Below are positions 1 through 64,000 of a stretch of DNA of 64,000 bases, one piece after another. Source of the DNA: Adiantum capillus-veneris (taxonomy: Eukaryota > Streptophyta > Polypodiopsida > Polypodiales > Pteridaceae). The notes below the pieces were generated by a model, which was not told the origin of the DNA, searched no databases, and saw only the letters and a list, made by a program, of their open reading frames with translations. The stretch is taken from positions 141,018,640-141,082,639 of the forward strand of contig CM043955.1 in the NCBI GenBank assembly GCA_014529385.2, read 5' to 3'. The position numbers were made by a program, and so were the translations under genes. Each line of letters begins with the position of its first letter. The first letter of the stretch is position 1.

Positions 1-95
1 TAAATTCGGGTCAATCCGCACCCCATGTCTCGAACCCCCGACCTCCCCACCACGAGCCATGTCCACTAACCACTACACCCTCATGCCTTCATTGA
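1..95 (-). repeat. tRNA-derived SINE-like repeat (cut by window edge)
   Basis: Read on the minus strand, this stretch has an RNA polymerase III internal promoter. A box A-like block (TAGTGGTTAGTGG) lies at about 64-79 and a box B match (GGTTCGAGAC) at about 28-38, with tRNA-like spacing. It is not a tRNA gene, because the arms do not pair into a cloverleaf and the sequence runs on into non-tRNA DNA. The word TAAATTCGG recurs at 1, about 142 and about 161, which may belong to the SINE body or tail. The SINE class is inferred. The left end is outside the window. Confidence 0.5.
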
Positions 96-471
96 AATAT
101 AAGCATTTCGAGTATGTCATATTGTAAATGTGAGCCGATTAATAAATTCGGAGCAAATTTGTAAATTCGGGGCAAGCTCAGATCTGACGGTTTATTATTG
201 ATGCGCGTCGCCTTTTCCTCCTCCACCATTGATCCCATTTGACCATGCCCGTGTGATATAGTGATGAGGCAAGGCCCCCTCTTATTAGGAAGAAAACAAG
301 TTTGCCATCATTTAATTGCCATGTGGAAAACAAGCTTTATCCAACGGTGTTTACTTTTGTGAGGTCTGCTTGCCGGGTCAGACTTGGAAATTGGAAATTG
401 AGCCGCGTTGATGTTGCATAAGCGAAGAAGAAGACGAAGAAGAGAATTCTGTGAGGGAGAGAGAGGTGGGT
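96..471 (+). other. 5' flank and leader of the CRK gene
   Basis: This is the DNA between the SINE and the CRK start codon. I see no convincing TATA box. The last ~55 bases are purine-rich (GAAGAAGAAGACGAAGAAGAG) and probably form the 5' UTR. No coding sequence is visible in the stretch. Confidence 0.4.
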
Positions 472-52743
<52,272 letters not shown>

Positions 52744-53002
52744 TCAAACGTCAAGACATCACACTTGAATTAAATGAGCCCACTTATTGTAAGCTCTTGT
52801 ACCTAATTGACAGAGGAATGCATTGTTTTGATGCATTACAGATCGAAGATAGATCACAGAAGACTGGTGCAGCTATGATGGTTGTTCAGTGTTGAATATA
52901 AAAGGTAGACAGGGTCCAGCCGTGATGGTTGTCGGAGGCTTTGATTCCATTTTCATACACATCTCTTGAAGTTCTTATTCATTACCGTATCTCCCTTTCT
53001 CA

Positions 53003-53092
53003 ATGGAAGTCATAATGGATCTTGCTAAGCTTGAAGCAATTAGGACAAGGCCAGATTTGAAGACTGTCCGTGATGTCCGTGGGTTTGTGTTC
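53003..53092 (+). pseudogene. Short gypsy RT scrap
   Basis: Plus-strand frame MDLAKLEAIRTRPDLKTVRD closely matches the chromovirus segment MDPAKVEAIKTWPDLKTVHD of the gypsies in intron 3. Only about 30 codons are recognisable. It lies ~260 bp downstream of the CRK stop. From 53210 to 54480 I see nothing. Confidence 0.65.
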
Positions 53093-54902
53093 TGTGTAAT
53101 AGGATTTAAGGCTACGTCCTCGAGTCTGCCTTTACGAACCTCAACTTCCCTGACTGGCTTTCTTTGCATCTTAGCCTCGTTCAATATCACCTGTGAGCAT
53201 TTTTGACTCGAGGGTTGGTTAATAATCCCAATTTGCAAAAAAAATTGTAAGCACAAATAGTTCTAAGTTATGTTAAAAAATGAGCTTTTTGTTTGTATAC
53301 CCTAGGGGTAAAAATGGGCATTTTCAAAGTAGAGAAAAGTGGCTAATTTACAACTTTTGAGAGTTGAATGTGACTCCATTACACTTTCTCTTCAAGTGAA
53401 TGTGTTTTTACGGGCTTGGAATGAGTCTCGTAATTACAAAAATTCCATCAAAATTACAATGTTGGCTCTAGGCACAGAGCGGTATATACAATCATAATTG
53501 GATGTTTTAGAAGGGGTGCCTTCGATAGCCTTGGATTTGAATCTGTTACTTCATTTCCGTACTTTCCCATCAATAAAAAGCATTAGAATGAGAAGTGTGC
53601 AAGGTTGAGGAACTTCCTTTCAACACATCACACTTAAATTCATCACAATTTGCACCATGACTAATGTCAAAAGACGAATTAGATAACATGTGACACAATG
53701 AGTAGCAAAGAAACACTTCTTCTATTTCATCTTTATTGGAAAGCAAGGAAGTTTTTGTGGTACAAATGAGTGGAGAAGGGGGCTCATTCTTCTCGCCTAT
53801 CAGCAACACATGTATGCCATTATTGTCAAACATAAACAAATTGTACTCATAGCTTCATTTCAAAGAAGGTCCTATAGCAACCACTCATGACTTAATACCA
53901 CATCGGCTCGGTCCATATGCATAACTTGAATTTTGGTGCGTCGTAATCCCAAATTTTGGAATCTTGGTCCCTAATCATCTCTACCTTGTAGGAATGAGTA
54001 CTCTAAGCCAAGTCTGTTTCAATTTCTTAACTAATTTATAGTTCGATAAATTGCGGTGGCAACAAGTAAGATTGTAGAGGAGATGGTTGTCCATGAGGCA
54101 TCGTGGATCAAGAGTTGCAAGTGTAGCTGGTGGCACTAGAGACAAGGAGGGAGGCATTGAGACCATGTAAAAAATGGCAAAAAATACCAACCATAACGGA
54201 GCATCAGCTTGCATTACAATGATGCTTCAATCTATTTCCCAAATGCTTAAATCTTCCTCTTCAAATGCATACATGGACCTACATACACCAAACTCTCCAA
54301 GCTCAAGCTAGCCTAAACTCCCGCCTAGGATTCCACATTTCCTTCTTTGCGAACACGTGGAAGGGGGCAACCGGTATCTCTCCCCCTTAAGATATGTATA
54401 TAGATATATATGATGTATGCTCTTTTTTAGGTCTTTGTCAAGTATATTCATTGCATGTTAAAGATTTTGGACGCATTGTAGCACCTATGACGTTCATGCC
54501 AAGCGCATCACAATCATGAAAAAAGATACTTTCTCAATGACTACACCATGAATGGTCTCTATGAATGACTAATGTAGCCTACAAACATCATGACAATGAC
54601 AAATATTTCCATGAGAAGATAGCCAAATTCTCCAACAACATGCAACACTTGAGACGAGGGGTTGCACAATGTAGGCATGGGCATGCAAACATTACCGATC
54701 TTGGATTTGCATTCTATGGTCAAGTGTTATTGGAGTAGGATCTCTATTTCTCATACTTGAGAAGGAGACTTGCTTGGTACAAAATGAGCATGCCTAGGAC
54801 ACTAAGAGAGACCCCTTCCATTGAATTTCATGTGGATAGCATCCTTCCTTTCTATTGGTTCGTGCCAAAGACCAACCAAGGGATGCCTTTCTTCTCTTTA
54901 GG

Positions 54903-55048
54903 CAAATGCATTAGCATTGTGACAAGTGTCCTTCATTCCCTCTTAAGAAGGACAAATGCATGAGCATTGTGACAAGTGCCCTTCATTCCCTCTTTAGGCA
55001 AATGCATGAGCATTATGACAAGTGTCCTTCGTCTCCTCTTAAGAAGGG
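54903..55048. repeat. Three imperfect tandem copies of a ~48-bp unit
   Basis: The unit CAAATGCATGAGCATTGTGA starts at about 54903, 54953 and 54999 (spacing 50 and 46). It interrupts a short open frame (about 54757-54963) that I do not recognise. Confidence 0.85.
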
Positions 55049-55576
55049 TGAACTTGACCCTTCAAGAAACAATCAAATAGTAATGAAGGATTGTCCTCTC
55101 AATCATAAATTATAGTTACGCAATCCAGGATTTGCTCAAAATAGAAATCCTAATAACAATAATTCAAGAAAAAATCCAATTTTTTAGCCATGACAGTTCA
55201 ACCTCAGCAGAATGTTTTCAATAACCATTGACAAACCCAATCTCACCTAAATTTAGAGCCAAGAAACCAATTGCATGTTGGAAGAGGTTTGCTTCTAATA
55301 GCAAATCATGCATGCAAGTTTATGTGCTATGAGCCAAACACAAATTTAAAGTTCTGTAGGGCAGTGAAAGTTATAAGATTTATATATAAAATGAGGCAGT
55401 TTACAATACCAAATTTTGCATTGGCAAGGTCATCCATGTGATAACGAGCAAATTCAGAATCTTTGTGTTGAGTTTTACATTACAGAAATTTCAGCAAAAG
55501 AAAGGCATATAGAAAGCATGCTTAGGTATTTGGCTTGGTAGAATGAGGGCATGTGTAATGACCTTCATGTTTCCAC

Positions 55577-56480
55577 ATTGCAGGAAAAAACAAAATGGAG
55601 GAATACCCCCTTCTGACCAAGTTTTGCTACACTGCCCAAGAGCTTCATGAGGAGTATGGTCTGAGCATGGAGGGTGTGCTTCCAAAGGATCTTACGGAAG
55701 AAGATCTCCCTGATGACCAATGACTGACGACCGGTGGATGACTATTTTCAAGCACAAATACCATAAGAATGTGGAGATCTACTTGAATCACGTGCAACCA
55801 AGATTGACTGAAGATTGCAGGTTCCTATTCCACAAGGTATACCAAGCCCCTCTATATTGTGGGAAAATCATTGCAAAGTTTGCATGCTCCTTTGCTTTTG
55901 AGAAATTCCACACGACAACAAAGGACCCTGTGTGCCATAAGGTCACATGGATGAGGTTTGAAGAGAGTGTTCTCAATGTGTGCCTGTCGCCTGAGAGGGT
56001 TGGAGCGGAAGTTCAAAACTCAGGGAAGGAAAAACGATGCCTCCCACGGATGCCACTCGTCATTTATTAAGAAGACTCGCCTTTGGCAAAGTGGTAGTTA
56101 TGTCTATACAAATGTAGATCCCCCATAGCATCAGATAGAGACACTTGACTATGTTAGAGGTCTGGAATGTATTGTTGAGAGAGTGCCTCATACATGTGAA
56201 GATGCATGTGACAGACTTAAAGAGTTGAGAGAAACTCTGCAGCAGAACAAGGAAACTTGTTGAGAGCGGAGGGTTCCAATGTTGTTGCGAAGCGGATCAA
56301 AGATGACATAGAGCACTATGAACTGTAGCTTGCAAAATTACAGCAAGAAAACCTATGCAATGATGAGGACATCAAAGAGGTGGAGGCCGATTTAAAATTG
56401 AGTCGATGCATGCTTTGCCGACTTGGGAACATTAAGGACAGGAAGAAGCTAGAGAAGGAGGTTGATCTGTAACAAGCAAT
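55577..56480 (+). pseudogene. Unrecognised coding-like fragment with a coiled-coil part
   Basis: Several + frames read like degraded protein: EEYPLLTKFCYTAQELHEEY (about 55594-55650); an open stretch 55720-56070 (FKHKYHKNVEIYLNHVQPRL); then a heptad-like segment with LKELRETLQQNKE (about 56215-56255) and LAKLQQENLCNDEDIKEVEA (about 56335-56394), followed by CMLCRLGN. Stops and frame changes separate them. It may be the 5' part of the same former gene as the phosphatase domain at 57849-58516, but no splice chain can be shown. An acidic stretch at about 57305-57450 (DGAKDAKEDVTSEDAK) may be another piece. Confidence 0.3.
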
Positions 56481-56499
56481 TCTTGACATCCATGCCTTG

Positions 56500-57310
56500 G
56501 GAAAGTGGTTTTGGTATTTTTGGCATATTTTGGTAGTGTTAATAACTTCTGTTCGCTATTGCCTTGGTAGTTCGAATACATTTGGTGGTTTATGGAAATT
56601 TCTTGTACTTCAATTAATTTTTTCAGTATTGGTAGACCCTGGCAAGCTTGCAATTGTGAAATTTTTTGGTAGGTTGTCGTATTCGTGCAAACTCTCAATA
56701 TTTTTGGTACTATCTGTAAATCCTGCTTTGGTAGTTTGTCAGTGCTTGGTCCTCTTGCTTTTGTACGATAGTTGCATATTTAAGTTAGGTTGGTAGCTTT
56801 AGGTAGATTTTTTGAATTTTGTTTGTGCTATTTTGGTGGTTTTTGTTCATACTGGTATCTTTTGGGTCTTTTTGGCTCTACTTTCTTGTTTTGGTATCTT
56901 CTATCATGTTGTTTTTAGATGTTTGGTATTTTGGTAATTTTGTTGTTTTGGTAGTTTTTGATTGTGTTGTTAGAATGAATCAATCCTTACTAATACCTTT
57001 TGGTATTTTTTGGTTAAGCTTTGGTAGTTTATGGCGTGAATCTAACAACATTGTTTTGGTAGTTCTAGCTACATTTGGGTAGTTTATTTTTATCTTGGGT
57101 GTATTTCTAATGCTTTTGATACTTACTCATAACTTTTGGTACTATTATGGTTCTCCTTTTGGTGGTTTATGGTTGTGTTCTATCAATGTGTTTTGATGGT
57201 GTTAGGGTTTAGGGTTGTTATGGTAGCACATGGTTCTGATTTGATTCTATTTTTGGTAGTTTATGGTTGTCCTCTGTCATTGATGGTTTTTGGTAGTTTT
57301 TGGGTAGAAA
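56500..57310. repeat. TTTGGTA-rich DNA
   Basis: On the + strand the word TTGGTA, usually TTTTGGTA(G/T/C)T, recurs every few tens of bases, well over 20 times. The DNA is T-rich and gives spurious hydrophobic open frames. The same word returns at about 59160-60600. No simple period is visible here. Confidence 0.6.
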
Positions 57311-57848
57311 GGGGAAAGGCATGCAATGTGAAGAATAGGGACGGGGCCAAGGATGCCAAGGAGGATGTGACATCAGAGGATGCAAAAGTGGACTGCATTG
57401 ATGGGGGTGTGGATACAATGACTGGTGATGCTGTACAAGATTTGACAGGTGATTTTTTTGATTCGATGACCCTATTGGAGCTTTTTAGTGTGCAAAGAAA
57501 GAAGCACAACTACGTCTGTGACTAGTTGTCTCGTGCATGCAAACCGTAGACCTTCTGACATGCTTATGTATTTCACACTATGTGCTTTTCATTTCACCTT
57601 GTCAATTAAAATTTTGGCATTTGTCTTTCATCTCTTCTTCTTTTTATGGTACTCTGGTGGGTCCAAGTTGTAAGGGTGTTCCAATGTTACTATTCATTTT
57701 CGAACTAAGTATTGCACAATACAATACCAAATTGGCACTATTGAGTTGCAAATTGGATACTTTCTGGTGTCATACCAGTTCTCTTTTTTTAATATGATGA
57801 GCTTGAGCTATCTGCTTGCACTCTCTATTTGCCTCCACTCATTTGGAC

Positions 57849-58516
57849 AGTTGGTATTGTAATGGAATCTTGGTGGCTAGACAAGCTACCGGCAAACACA
57901 ATGCTTGTGGTTGATGTGGCTGCTAAACCCGGGCAGCTGATTGTGCTCAATCTTAATAGGATGTTATTGACAAGCTATAGAGGGCTTCCAAAAGGCCTTT
58001 GGTTTTTGGACAATGAGCTCCAACCAAAGATCCTCTATGTCAAAAGTTTGCTAATTTGTTTTGTAAGACCAAAGGTTGAGGAGTTCATACTAACTCTTAA
58101 AAAGAAAGCCAAGACAATTTTGTGGTCGTGCTGTAGAAGGAAAAAATTGATGGCTATGTTGAACGCCATCTTCCCCCAACATGCAAGGCCGAATTATTTT
58201 ACAGGTAACTCATGTGAGCCTTGAGTGTTTAAGAGGTTAAGTTACAAATAATTCTAACTTCCTTTTTTGCATGGCAGATGTACTCTCCCAAGAAGACTGT
58301 GAGACCTGGCGGCAAAGTATGGCGGAGGTACCGAACGTGTCCGAAGATGTGGGCAACAAGCATGTTTTCCTGAAGAACCTACGGAGAGTGTGGACAAGGC
58401 ACCCGCATTTTGATGCTAGCAACACAATTCTGGTGGATGACTATCGATACAAGTCGCTCAAAAATAACTATGAGAACTATCTTGCACTAGATCTTCATAA
58501 GGCCCTGTGGTGGTAA
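57849..58516 (+). pseudogene. FCP1/NLI-interacting-factor-like phosphatase domain, two exons
   Basis: Exon A (about 57849-58205) has the HAD-family start in the form LIVLNLNRMLL and then VKSLLICFVRPKVEEFILTL and TILWSC. Exon B (58279-58516) continues NKHVFLKNLRRVW, SNTILVDDYRYKS, the third HAD motif. The intron 58206-58278 is GT-AG (CAG|GTAACT ... GGCAG|ATG) and keeps the frame. FCP1-type enzymes remove phosphate from the RNA polymerase II tail or other phosphoproteins, with the first Asp of DxDx(T/V) as nucleophile; plant relatives often read LDLNG. Here both acidic positions are Asn, so catalysis is unlikely. The frame ends early at ALWW. I call it a probable pseudogene or a non-catalytic relative. 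Confidence 0.5.
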
Positions 58517-59132
58517 CAAAAGATTGCCCTTTTTACTTGGTGGGCCTCATTTTGCCATTGTTGCTCAGATGGATACGTGATCAGTACCCAACAACGTACA
58601 CTTGCAAGAACCCAATCTGACATAATATATGATATTTTTGGGTATGTTTATGATTACTCCATACAAATGGAGGGTTACTCTTACAGACTTGATTCCCTTG
58701 ATCTAAGAGATTCCTGAATTGTTGTAGTTGGTGAAATTTTGTATCATGTCACATAACATATAATGGAAAATGACTTTTTTGTGTACATTGCCTTGGGATC
58801 TTGAATCTTGATCTCTAATGTATTTTCTTGTGTTGTCTAGTAGTTTGTAGTCTTGAAGCATGTTTTTTGAAATCCCCGACGTTGGTGTTAATACAATGGT
58901 GAAAACGTACAAAATTTGGTTCTAGATCAGTACCAAACTTGGTGCTAACCATCAATACCAAATTTACTAGAATTTGGCATTGTTCACTCCATGCTAGTAG
59001 TGAGCCATGTTGTTTTAGCGACAATCAAGTTTGGAGAGCCTAGTGTGCATCACTTGTATTTGGTAGCCTAAAGTTGCAAAGATAAAGTTGCAACTTGGAT
59101 CCATTGTCTTGCACCAAATGCTCACAATATTG

Positions 59133-59545
59133 TACATGAGATTATGCAAAGAATTTTGTAGTACCAAATTTTGGTACTGCTTGTCATCACTTTGGTACTG
59201 GTTAGTTCCCTTTCGGTACTAGTTAGCTCCCTTGTGGCACATGAGCTTATGAAAAGAATTCTACAGTGCCAGTTTTGGTACTACTTGACATCAGCTAGGT
59301 CCCTTTTGGTACTGGGTGGTTAGTTCTCTTGTGGTACATGAGCTTATGTAAAGAATTTTATAGTGCGAGTTTTGGTACTACTTGTCAACACTTTGGTACT
59401 GGTTAGCTCCCTTTTGGTACTGGTAAGCTCCCTTGTGGTGCATGAGCTTCTAGAAGTAGAGAATTCTAGAGTGCCAATTTTGGTAATACTTGTCATAACT
59501 TTGTTGTTGGTTAGCTCCCTTTTGGTAATGGTTAGTATTAATTAG
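59133..59545. repeat. Minisatellite, four ~100-bp units
   Basis: Units begin at (T/C)ACATGAG-like words at about 59133, 59236, 59333 and 59437. Each continues with AAGAATTYTA, then TTTTGGTACTACTTGTCA and GGTTAGCTCCC. Spacings are 103, 97 and 104. The units carry the same TTTGGTA word as 56500-57310. Confidence 0.8.
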
Positions 59546-59865
59546 GTACTGTTTAGGGACAAGTTGGTACAGAGCTTGACAATTAATGAACAACAATCTC
59601 AAATATTAAAGAGAGGAAGTGAAGAATAGCAAGAACAAAAGCAAATCATGAGGATAAAAATATGTATTTAGTCTAGCAGAGAAAGCATTCACTTGCCCAC
59701 TTAGGGGTTTTGAAACTGTGTTCAAGTAACATGTATGCACCACCATCTCTATCATCATCATCATCATATGGCATGCTATTGTATATGTTCTCATATACTT
59801 CAATAAATAACTTGAATTAATTAAGGAATCCTGCAATAGGCTCCATCAAGAAACGTATGGCCCTT

Positions 59866-60035
59866 ACAAGATGTGAGTAGATCATGACTGGAGATGTTTG
59901 CTCCAAAAGGCTATATGTATGAACTTTTCCTTCCACCTACCTTCTTTGGTACAAGATGTGAGTAGATCATGACTGGAGATGTTTGCTCCAAAAGGCTATA
60001 TGTATGAACTTTTCCTTCCACCTACCTTCTTTGGT
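59866..60035. repeat. Perfect 85-bp tandem duplication
   Basis: Two copies, 59866-59950 and 59951-60035, starting ACAAGATGTGAGTAGATCAT. I see no difference between them, so the duplication is recent. The sequence 60036-61650 has scattered TTTGGTACT words but no gene I can support. Confidence 0.95.
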
Positions 60036-61655
60036 ACAATATAGAACCAATACATAGCAATATACAACAAAGTGGGTTCTTCTGAGAACCTTTAGTAGTA
60101 TACAACCATTTCCCCGTGAAACATAATAGCATTTAAGATCTTGATAGCACAAAAACTAGTCACATTTGAGACTATTTAGAGAACATTTGTGGCTATACAA
60201 GTCCACTGCCATGCAGTGATATACAAATTTTTTTCCTCCATGTAGGCTTTCGTCAACTACAAGTGTCTCTTGGTACAATTAACCTCTCTTGGCATTTAAT
60301 GAGAGGTTAGAATTCAGCAGTGTCTTCAAGCATTTGGTGCTATGTGGAACTCCTGCAATGCAGGAAAGTACCAAATTGGGTAGTCCAAAGATGCTTGGGT
60401 ACTGTTCATGCAACCTCTGGTACTATAATAGATTATTTCTATATTTAGTGCTGTCTTTAGGGTTTTGGTACTATGTACAATTATTAGCATGCATGACAAT
60501 ACAAAATTGGGTAGTTTATAGAGGCTTTGGTATTATACAAAGAGCTTTGGTAATGTGAAAGACCATTTCCATATAACAGAAAGTCAGATTTGGTACTATC
60601 TATCTGTGATTTTGACTCATAGTAGAACTCCATGCAAAAGAGCACTCATATTGGTATCTGAGAGTCATTCACTAGATGCACATGATGTTTGGCGACACTT
60701 TTCCTTCCAATTCTCTTTTTGGATATGTCCTTCTTGTTATGTGAAACTCTGGTCTCTAATGTTTAAAATGCATACACCAAATCTCTTGTTTCATTGGTGA
60801 CAATGATTCCTCAAGGAGATTGTCTCTCCCAAGCACTCAATGGAAACACTTCATCCTCATCTTTTTTCTCCAGCTTTGAACTTACAGCAACTATATTCCT
60901 TCGATGAATACCCAGGACACTAGCAATTTTAGATTGGTTTATTGAGGCCACACTTGTACTATTGTTCAAGATCATTGTCAAAGCGGTTCATTTCACAAAA
61001 ATCTCACTTGCTGAGTGCGGAACCTTAATTTGAGGAAGTGTATTCATTTTTTGTAGATCGAAAAGTTTCTGGTGGTCCTATAGTTGCTAGAATATTCCCT
61101 TTTTTTCATTCCTTGAGAGCCCTAGTGTTTGATAGTGGCTACATCTTGCCATCGCTGCACAAATGTTCTTCCTTGTCTTGGCTTATGGTAATCCAAGAGC
61201 AGAAGAAGCATGTCTTTATTTTCTTCTCTGTTCAGGTTCCTTTGCAGCCCAATAATTACAAAGAAAAGCTTGATTAGTGAGACACATTTGAATGGAAGTG
61301 CTAATGGGATGGATTTCTATCTGTTCACTCGTGCTTGGATTACCTGAATGAGAGAAATTGTGGATCAACCAAGCAGTAATCTCCTGCAATACTGTCCATT
61401 GGCAAGGAGCAAGCGCAAGAGGGAGAGAAAGATAGAGAGCTGAACATGGCTATGGAGCTTGGTGGACCTTGATTCTTGCTGCTTGCTGGTTGCAACCATG
61501 AAGAGAGAGAGGGAATGAGAAAGAGATTACATTATGCTTGGCTCTGTTGGATACTCAGATAAACTTTATACTGTCTTGATTGTAGTAGTTATAATCAATG
61601 GAACAATTTGTGAAAAGAATTGAATTTGACTGACTGTCATTGTGTAACTACAAGG

Positions 61656-61778
<123 letters not shown>

Positions 61779-62589
61779 TGGTGTCAAAAAGCACCTGACC
61801 ATAACCCCCGGTCCCGCCCTCACCCCCAACGTCTTCTAGGGAGTGGCCTATTTCAAAAGTTAGAAACGTCTTTAAAAACAAAGAAATACATGGCCTCTCT
61901 CCAATTCCAATTAAAAGTTCCTCTATTTTTACACGTGAACGACCAAGCCTATGTTGTGTCAAAGATAGTCCTTTTAGTACCACCAAACCATGCTTTCAGC
62001 CATATTGGAGATGGCAATGATGAGGCAAATTTTTTTCCCTTTCTCTTCTTTGTAGGTGATCCTCTTCTAGAAAATCTAGCACAAGATGGGTTTTTGCCTT
62101 TTTGTTGGCTCCTTCCTTGGGTTCCTTTGATGCACCTATCTCATCCAGATTCTGATAATCTTCTAGCGATAACAAAGTGAGCATCAGGCCAATCCTTACT
62201 AACTTTGTTCCCTTTTTTTATAGGGGAGCTTTGGTCACCTTCCATATCTTCTCCTAGACTACCCAAGCCCATGCTCCATCACCTGCTTTATCAACCTATT
62301 CCACAAAATAAATGTTTCTTTAGACATAATGTCAGTGTTGGTGCTACAAAAGCCACCCAAACCATTGTTGTAGGTTTGTGGTTTTTGCATCCTTGACATA
62401 GTGCTCCCCATCTCTCCTCCGTTTTTCTTTCCTTTTAGGGGTAGAAGTAGTCTCTCTGTGATAGAGTTTTCTTTGTACCCCTTTCCCTCCTAATCTTTTT
62501 GAATACTATTGTAGTTGCACCACATGGCTCACCGCTTGTGCATGTATCTTATCTTCCTCAAGCTATAGCAGCTGCATGGCTCTAGCCAA

Positions 62590-63240
62590 CTCGAAGGGTT
62601 TATCTGGTGGTCTTTTGTATACAAATATTCTCAAGCTTGACACCATATAATTCAAATGGCATGACAACTTTGATTCCATAAATCAGCCAAAAGGGCGTGA
62701 ACCTAGTGGCTAGGTTATATGTTTTCTTGAATGCCCACAAGGCTCAGTGAGGCTTTTGTTCCCAGTTTTGTTGAGAATGAGCCACAACATTTTTTAGTAT
62801 ATTCTACAAAATCTCAGCCTATAGGTAATACACTATGGACTTCTTGTGTATGATCATGTGTGTGTGAGTAAGTGCATGAATTACCTAATCGAGAAATTTG
62901 GTTCCTTGAATATTGATGAGCTCCACTAGGTAGCCAAATTAATATCGAATGTATCTCCAAGAATGTGGAATGAAATGTCCCATTATGGGGGTACCATATC
63001 AAAGTTGAGTGTTTTGAAAGCCTTGTCACATTTGGTATCCCACTCAATTTCCTTCTTCTTTAGTTCATCATTTAGTGGGGCAATTATATCTACTAGGTAG
63101 CACAAATTGCAGGCATGCCGTCTCACTAGGTAGTTATATCTACTAGGTAGCACAAATTGCAGCCATGCCATCTCACTTGTCCTAGAAGTTCCTTGATTGT
63201 TTTTGGTGGCCAAGCTAGATAGATGGCAATCACTGTTCAT
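62590..63240 (-). pseudogene. Decayed Ty3/gypsy pol fragment
   Basis: The minus strand reads, in order, an RT/RNase H-like block near 63130-63020 (LVDIIAPLNDELKKKEIEWD, then KCDKAFKTL), typical of the region before RNase H, and an integrase C-terminal block near 62750-62600 (ALWAFKKTYNLATRFTPFWL, then IYGIKVVMPFELYGVKLENI). The order fits a minus-strand gypsy with most of the middle lost or unreadable. It belongs to a different lineage from the chromoviruses in the CRK intron. Stops and frame changes throughout. Confidence 0.6.
63084..63183. repeat. 50-bp tandem duplication
   Basis: Copies start TTATATCTACTAGGTAGCAC at 63084 and 63134, with a few mismatches. It lies inside the decayed gypsy fragment. 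Confidence 0.9.
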
Positions 63241-63473
63241 TCACGACAAAAAATTGAACATTTATAAGTATTTTTTGATATAAGAATTCAAAAACTTATG
63301 TTTATACAAGTGCTTGGACCAAAAGCTGCATGTAGAAAGTGCAAAATTAGTCACATGTTGTAAAGTCACATGTATGTTCTCTGTACGGAATTATCATGTA
63401 AAAATTGGCACCAATTTGAGAATTTATCTATCATATTTATTATGAGGAAGGACCACCATGCATCTACATAGAG

Positions 63474-63701
63474 CGTATGATGATCACCTGTATACCAACA
63501 ACAGTCTATTCTGCCCTATACCCACACTTCCACCTATTTGAGGCACACATCCCAAACACGTTGGTGACCACAATCTAGCTTCATACCCGTATGATGATCA
63601 CCTACAGACCAACACCAGTCTATTCTGCCCTACACCCACACTTCCACCTATTTGAGGAACACACCCCAAACACAGTGGTGACCACAATCTAGCTTCATAC
63701 C
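63474..63701. repeat. 114-bp tandem duplication
   Basis: Copies 63474-63587 and 63588-63701 start CGTATGATGATCACCT and differ at several positions. No gene is seen from 63241 to the window end. Confidence 0.95.
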
Positions 63702-64000
63702 CTACCCATGATCAAAAGAAGTTTGGACAAATTCTCACAATAATTCCCACATTGTGACTTACCTCAACATCATGAGCTTTTGTGAGGGAGGCATTGCATA
63801 CCTAGCTAGGTATGCGGTGCCTCTCAAGCAGAAGCTCGTGATGTTTTGCATTGCATAAAAACATTGTAAAATATTTTCCTACATGAGAAAATTTCTAAAT
63901 CTTCTTGTGGATGTGCAGTATACACCTTAGGGATGAATGAGTTAGCCCTCCAAGTGAGAAAAATTCTAAGCAAGATGATGGGCCAAGCATCCATCCCACC

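Noticed and set aside
1-95. A functional tRNA gene at the left edge
   Set aside because: Boxes A and B are present, but acceptor and anticodon arms do not pair, so a SINE is more likely.
54903-55048. A CRISPR-like array from the three spaced repeats
   Set aside because: There are only three imperfect units with no unique spacers, in a plant nuclear context. It is an ordinary tandem duplication.
56497-57310. Hydrophobic frames (FWWFLFILV-like) as membrane proteins
   Set aside because: They arise from T-rich TTTGGTA DNA in several frames and lack conserved features.

Overview
The window is plant nuclear DNA. It is dominated by one split gene, a cysteine-rich receptor-like kinase (CRK) with two DUF26 ectodomains, one membrane span and a Ser/Thr kinase. 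Its seven exons lie on the + strand between 472 and 52743. The joined exons stay in frame over 1,998 coding bases (665 residues). The two large introns, intron 1 (1262-17100, 15.8 kb) and intron 3 (17446-50982, 33.5 kb), hold most of the rest of the window and are packed with transposable elements. CRK-type kinases, chromodomain Ty3/gypsy elements, Ty1/copia elements primed by initiator tRNA-Met, and multi-kb introns point to a land plant with a large genome. I lean to a fern or another non-flowering vascular plant, but I cannot name the species.

Layout. 1-471: 5' flank with a tRNA-derived SINE. 472-1261: exon 1 (signal peptide and both DUF26 domains). 1262-17100: intron 1, with a decayed copia complex (about 2.6-13 kb, including an inverted pair of ~400 bp LTRs and two antisense gag fragments), a plant L1-type LINE remnant (13.9-14.7 kb) and two SINE-like tRNA-derived sequences (about 16.1 and 16.6 kb). 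17101-17445: exons 2 and 3 (membrane span, kinase glycine loop). 17446-50982: intron 3, holding in order SINE copies, a nearly full-length LINE on the minus strand (18451-23373), a copia element (23374-28862), and an old Ty3/gypsy chromovirus (29105-46225). A younger gypsy (30422-38853) sits in the old element's 3' LTR with a clean 5-bp target duplication. After these come long (GA)n tracts and a second, rearranged LINE on the + strand (48604-50430). 50983-52743: exons 4-7, the rest of the kinase.

Downstream of the CRK (52744-64000) I see a short gypsy RT scrap, a two-exon FCP1/NLI-interacting-factor-like phosphatase domain (57849-58516) with a degenerate nucleophile motif, unusual AT-rich DNA thick with the word TTTGGTA, several minisatellite duplications, a 117-bp (GA)n tract and a decayed gypsy pol fragment.

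The most interesting points are: the apparently intact CRK spread over 52 kb; a candidate SINE family whose 3' end matches sequence at the end of a LINE copy, suggesting a SINE/LINE partnership; the dated nest of two related chromoviruses; and repeat tracts that directly abut CRK splice sites. All calls come from reading the sequence. No database search was possible.
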